Part shown: positions 7,735 through 10,240 of the stretch, piece by piece
How positions within the stretch are numbered: position 1 is the stretch's first letter
Layout of the letters: every line of letters begins with the position of its first letter
Source of the DNA: CAYUCE01 sp964443275
GTDB lineage: Bacteria; Bipolaricaulota; Bipolaricaulia; CAYUCE01
Direction of reading: 5' to 3'
Assembly (NCBI GenBank): GCA_964443275.1
Contig: CAYUCE010000062.1
Coordinates: forward strand, 1 to 10,240
Length of the DNA: 10,240 nt
Program-made: the position numbers and the translations under genes
Notes under the pieces: generated by a model
Database searches by the model: none
The model's input: only the letters and a program-made list of their open reading frames with translations
What the model was told of the DNA's origin: nothing

Positions 7735-9063
7735 ATGAAAAATAAAATTACTATTTTAGGTGGCGGGAGTCCATTTGTTTTGGCTATGGTCAAAGCCATG
7801 ATTGACCACCGGGAGGCTTTAAACGACAGCGAGATCTGTTTGATGGATATTGACCCGGCCCGCCTTCCCACTATTGTTAAGTTTTGCCGGGTGATATCCG
7901 GAAGGGCCGGGGCGGACTTTGATTTCTCTCATACCACCGATCCCCGTCAGGCCTTAGAGGATTCTTCTTTTGTCTTTCCCACTTATCGGGTGGGAGGATT
8001 AGAGCACATGAAATACGATATTCAGATTCCTAACCGACACGGGATTTCCGGTGACGAGACCACCGGTCCCGGCGGTACATTCATGGCCCAGATGACTATC
8101 CCGGTGACCCTTAAATACTGCCGATTAATTGAAGAATTATGTCCGGATGCCCGAGTCATAAGCGTAGTAAACCCGGCAAACGCAGTTGCCGATGCCGTAT
8201 TTAGAGAAACCGATCTAAACTACATATCTATATGCGATTGTTTTGCTGGCTTCTCCATGGAGCTTTTGCCCCGCATCTTAAATATGCCCCCCATACCTCG
8301 CAAATATTGCGTATCGGATGATCTTCACCCAAGGGCCATGGGGGTAAATCATCTGACCTGGTTAATTGAGCTTACCGTCAACGGATCGGATGGTTATCCG
8401 CTGCTTAGGAATAAATTAAAAAAATACAAAGATAAGACCATGCATGATCAAGAACCTATTGATTTTTCCCTGCGCCTCTTTGAGACTTACGATTATTTAA
8501 ACGTCTGCCCCACCCACGTCCTGCCTTATTGGGAGCAGGAGGAATTTTTAAAGGAGCGAAAAGAGCGTATTTTTGAGGAAGAAGTTCTGGGCTGGTCCGA
8601 TAAGCGGTGGAAGTTTGTGCAAGATGTAATCGAGGGGGCGGAGTATGATTCTCACCCGGAGGAGTACTGTTTTAGCTCCCATCATTCAAATCAAGCCGTG
8701 GGCATCATGATTAGTATCCTGTTGGATGAGGGGAGAGAATGGGGCGGGATTAACTTTATAAATAACGGTGCAATTTCTAACTTGCCCCCGGATGCAGTAG
8801 TTGAAGGGCCGGCAGTAGTGGATGGAAAAGGGATACATCCGGTAGATATGGGTAAATTACCTACTGCGTTAGTGGGAATTACAAACCAGGTCATCAACTG
8901 GCAGGAGTTGACCGTGGATGCAGCTTTAAGCGGCAATAAAAACAGGCTATTTCAAGCATTACTAGCCTGTCCCTACGTAAACGATATGGAGAAAGCTCGT
9001 GCCATAATGGAGGAATTACTGGAAGCACACCGCAAATATCTGCTCCACTATTCAAACGGTTAA
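7735..9063 (+). CDS. GH4 NAD- and metal-dependent glycosidase
   Basis: GH4 enzymes cleave glycosides by transient NAD oxidation at C3 followed by elimination, with a divalent metal bound by Cys and His. The 442 residues fit the family. The Rossmann start is ITILGGGSPF (5-14), with D38 and R43 in the nucleotide pocket. Next come RVGGLEHMKYD (85-95), HGISGDETTGPGG (102-114), VVNPANAV (144-151), metal ligands C167 (ISICDCF) and H206 (GVNHLTW), and CFSSHHSNQ (312-320). The residues after the metal Cys (DCF) match none of the motifs I know for characterised GH4 specificities (CHS, CHE, CHG, CDMP, CN-V/I-P), so no substrate is assigned. It follows the GH2 stop by only 14 bp with a weak ribosome site (GGGATG), which suggests translational coupling. 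The stop lies 4 bp from that of the convergent CinA-like gene. Confidence 0.87.
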   Translation: MKNKITILGGGSPFVLAMVKAMIDHREALNDSEICLMDIDPARLPTIVKFCRVISGRAGADFDFSHTTDPRQALEDSSFVFPTYRVGGLEHMKYDIQIPNRHGISGDETTGPGGTFMAQMTIPVTLKYCRLIEELCPDARVISVVNPANAVADAVFRETDLNYISICDCFAGFSMELLPRILNMPPIPRKYCVSDDLHPRAMGVNHLTWLIELTVNGSDGYPLLRNKLKKYKDKTMHDQEPIDFSLRLFETYDYLNVCPTHVLPYWEQEEFLKERKERIFEEEVLGWSDKRWKFVQDVIEGAEYDSHPEEYCFSSHHSNQAVGIMISILLDEGREWGGINFINNGAISNLPPDAVVEGPAVVDGKGIHPVDMGKLPTALVGITNQVINWQELTVDAALSGNKNRLFQALLACPYVNDMEKARAIMEELLEAHRKYLLHYSNG

Positions 9064-9067
9064 TTTT

Positions 9068-9850
9068 TTAATTCTCATCCGTTTCACATACATAATCTCC
9101 CAGTCTGGCCATTATTTTCTCTTCCATTTTCTCGATCATCTCTTTTACCTCCTCCGGCTTTCCCTTGGCGGTTATCCTTACCTGAACTTCTCCGGAGCCC
9201 ACTAAAGTGGCCAAAGTGGGATTAGTTTGATCGCCGATAAGGTCCTTTATCTTATCTTCAACCGTCGGTTCTCCTATCCCCCGGGTTTTTATAACTTTGG
9301 ACTCTATTCTGATATCGCCTGCACCGTTTACTGCAAGCCGTTCTTTTAAGTAATCTCCTAAATAATCTTGGACCATCGGCTTCAGCTCCGCCGGTATCCC
9401 CGGCAGTGAAACTACTGTCACCTCTTCGGTTTCTAAAATCATGCCCAGGGCGGTTCCATTAGGATTGGGTATCAGCTTGGAACCTTGGGGATAATAAGCC
9501 TGTTTTCTTTGAGAGGGAGTAAATTCCTTTCCAAATCGGCGATAGATTTGTTTTAGATGATCTAGTGCCTCTTGATGGGGTATCATCTCTTTATCCAGAA
9601 CCCCTGTAACTACCTGCAAAGTTATGTCATCATCCGTAGGCCCTAAGCCGCCGGTGGTGACTACTAGCTCAGATCTTTTGCAGGCGGTGGACAGCACTTC
9701 ACCTAGCCTGGTTTTATTGTCTCCCACACTGGATTGGTAATAGACGTTAATCCCCAGTTTATTTAACGCTTTGGACAGATATGCCGAGTTGGTATCCACG
9801 ATCTGACCTAGTAAAAGCTCCGTCCCGATGGTCACTATTTCCGCATCCAT
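9068..9850 (-). CDS. CinA-family protein lacking the C-terminal deamidase domain
   Basis: The 260-residue product matches the N-terminal part of competence/damage-inducible CinA (COG1058). A MoCF/MogA-like domain spans about 1-170, with GTELLLGQIVDTNS (9-22), TTGGLGPTDDD (65-75), NPNGTALGM (129-137) and LPGIPAEL (149-156). A KH-like region follows (about 175-250), ending RLGDYVCETDEN. In this family the MoCF domain is linked to ADP-ribose/FAD pyrophosphatase activity and the C-terminal domain (about 160 residues) to NMN deamidation. Full-length bacterial CinA is about 410 residues; here translation stops where the second domain would begin. Single-domain forms of similar length do exist, so this is not necessarily damage. 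The start has AGAAGGTGA (complement of 9855-9863) and an extended -10 promoter upstream. The gene converges on GH4 and is unrelated to sugar metabolism. Confidence 0.88.
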   Translation of the reverse strand: MDAEIVTIGTELLLGQIVDTNSAYLSKALNKLGINVYYQSSVGDNKTRLGEVLSTACKRSELVVTTGGLGPTDDDITLQVVTGVLDKEMIPHQEALDHLKQIYRRFGKEFTPSQRKQAYYPQGSKLIPNPNGTALGMILETEEVTVVSLPGIPAELKPMVQDYLGDYLKERLAVNGAGDIRIESKVIKTRGIGEPTVEDKIKDLIGDQTNPTLATLVGSGEVQVRITAKGKPEEVKEMIEKMEEKIMARLGDYVCETDEN

Positions 9851-9884
9851 AAAGTCACCTTCTAAAGTTAGATGGTCTTACGCA

Positions 9885-9893
9885 ATTATAACA
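9885..9893 (-). promoter_or_regulatory. Extended -10 promoter for the CinA-like gene
   Basis: Read on the minus strand this is TGTTATAAT, a perfect TATAAT preceded by the TG of an extended -10 element, 34 bp upstream of the ATG. A -35 match at usual spacing is poor (TTCGCA about 20 bp further upstream), which extended -10 promoters tolerate. It points to an independent sigma-A-type promoter rather than read-through from the upstream regulator gene. Confidence 0.55.
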
Positions 9894-10001
9894 TATAGCG
9901 ACGGGAAATTTGCGAATACTGGTAAATAGTCTAATAGGAAAGAGACAAATTACCAATTGAAGTTACACAACATTCAGCAATTTAGTCGTAAAAGAAGCTT
10001 C

Positions 10002-10240
10002 TTAGGTAACTAACAAACTCGATACTTTAACTCCCAAAGCTTTGGCTATCTTTTCAAGGGTTTCGTAGCGGGGTGAGTGCTCTCCATTTTCTAAGCGGCT
10101 GAGGGTGGCTCTTCCTATCCCCGCTTTTCTGGCCAGCTCAACTTGTGTTAATCCCGCTTCTTTACGAAAGTTAAAGAGACGGTTAGCTAGGATTTCCCTT
10201 CCCTGTTTGGCTTTTCTTTCTTCCTTTACTTGATGTTCTT
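10002..10240 (-). CDS. XRE/Cro-CI-type helix-turn-helix regulator, N-terminus outside window
   Basis: On the minus strand a frame enters from the window edge and ends at TAA (complement of 10002-10004), giving about 78 residues without an in-window start codon. The C-terminal part is a standard HTH_3 domain: FRKEAGLTQVELARKAGI, ATLSRLENGEHSPRYETLEKIAKALGV, then VSSLLVT and stop. The second helix and recognition helix are canonical (LTQ-ELA--AG---ATLSRLE-G). The N-terminal visible segment is charged (KEERKAKQGREIL). It lies about 150 bp upstream of the CinA-like gene on the same strand. The position of the HTH at the very C-terminus suggests either a small regulator of roughly 80-120 residues or an antitoxin-like protein. 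A HigA-type antitoxin would need a toxin partner, and the adjacent upstream gene is beyond the window. Target and partner are unknown. Confidence 0.85.
   Translation of the reverse strand, partial: EHQVKEERKAKQGREILANRLFNFRKEAGLTQVELARKAGIGRATLSRLENGEHSPRYETLEKIAKALGVKVSSLLVT

Noticed and set aside
9992..10003. Perfect 12-bp palindrome AAGAAGCTTCTT at the end of the regulator gene, considered as a terminator or operator.
   Set aside because: It has no loop, is AT-rich, overlaps the stop codon, and is followed only by a short T tract. A chance palindrome is as likely.
1..10240. CRISPR arrays, tRNA or rRNA genes, riboswitches, transporter genes and phage genes.
   Set aside because: No regularly spaced repeats, cloverleaf-like sequences, long hydrophobic transporter frames or phage protein motifs were found on either strand by reading.

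Overview
The window reads as a Bacillota (Clostridia-like) chromosome segment. The basis is strong AGGAGG-type ribosome binding sites close upstream of most starts, moderate G+C, mixed AGA/AGG/CGG arginine codons, and a CinA-type protein. No rRNA or other phylogenetic marker is present, so this placement is inference only.

Left edge (1-954): the C-terminal part of an IS1634-type (IS4-group, DDE) transposase enters from the left. It is followed by about 70 bp of non-coding sequence holding the unresolved insertion-sequence end. Next comes a roughly 70-codon in-frame remnant of the extreme C-terminus of a GH94 disaccharide/oligosaccharide phosphorylase (707-916). The rest of that GH94 gene is missing from the window, and the transposase occupies the place where it should be.

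Centre (955-9063): five complete same-strand genes with gaps of 14 to 101 bp form a probable operon for intracellular beta-mannoside breakdown. They are a GH130 glycoside phosphorylase, a classical GH2 beta-mannosidase, an aldo/keto reductase, a second and divergent GH2 enzyme, and a GH4 NAD/metal-dependent glycosidase. None shows an obvious N-terminal signal peptide, so all should act in the cytoplasm on imported oligosaccharides. The set combines three glycosidic-bond chemistries: phosphorolysis (GH130, formerly GH94), retaining hydrolysis (two GH2) and redox elimination (GH4). Mixed beta-linked Man/Glc oligosaccharides, as from glucomannan, would be a fitting substrate pool. Beta-1,2-mannosides or mannosylated glycans are also possible. 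No transporter, secreted endo-mannanase, sugar kinase/isomerase or dedicated regulator is present here.

Right edge (9064-10240): two genes on the minus strand converge on the operon. The first is a CinA-family protein holding the MoCF-like and KH-like parts but no C-terminal deamidase domain. It ends only 4 bp from the GH4 stop and is preceded by an extended -10 promoter. Beyond it lies an XRE-type helix-turn-helix regulator whose N-terminus runs off the window.
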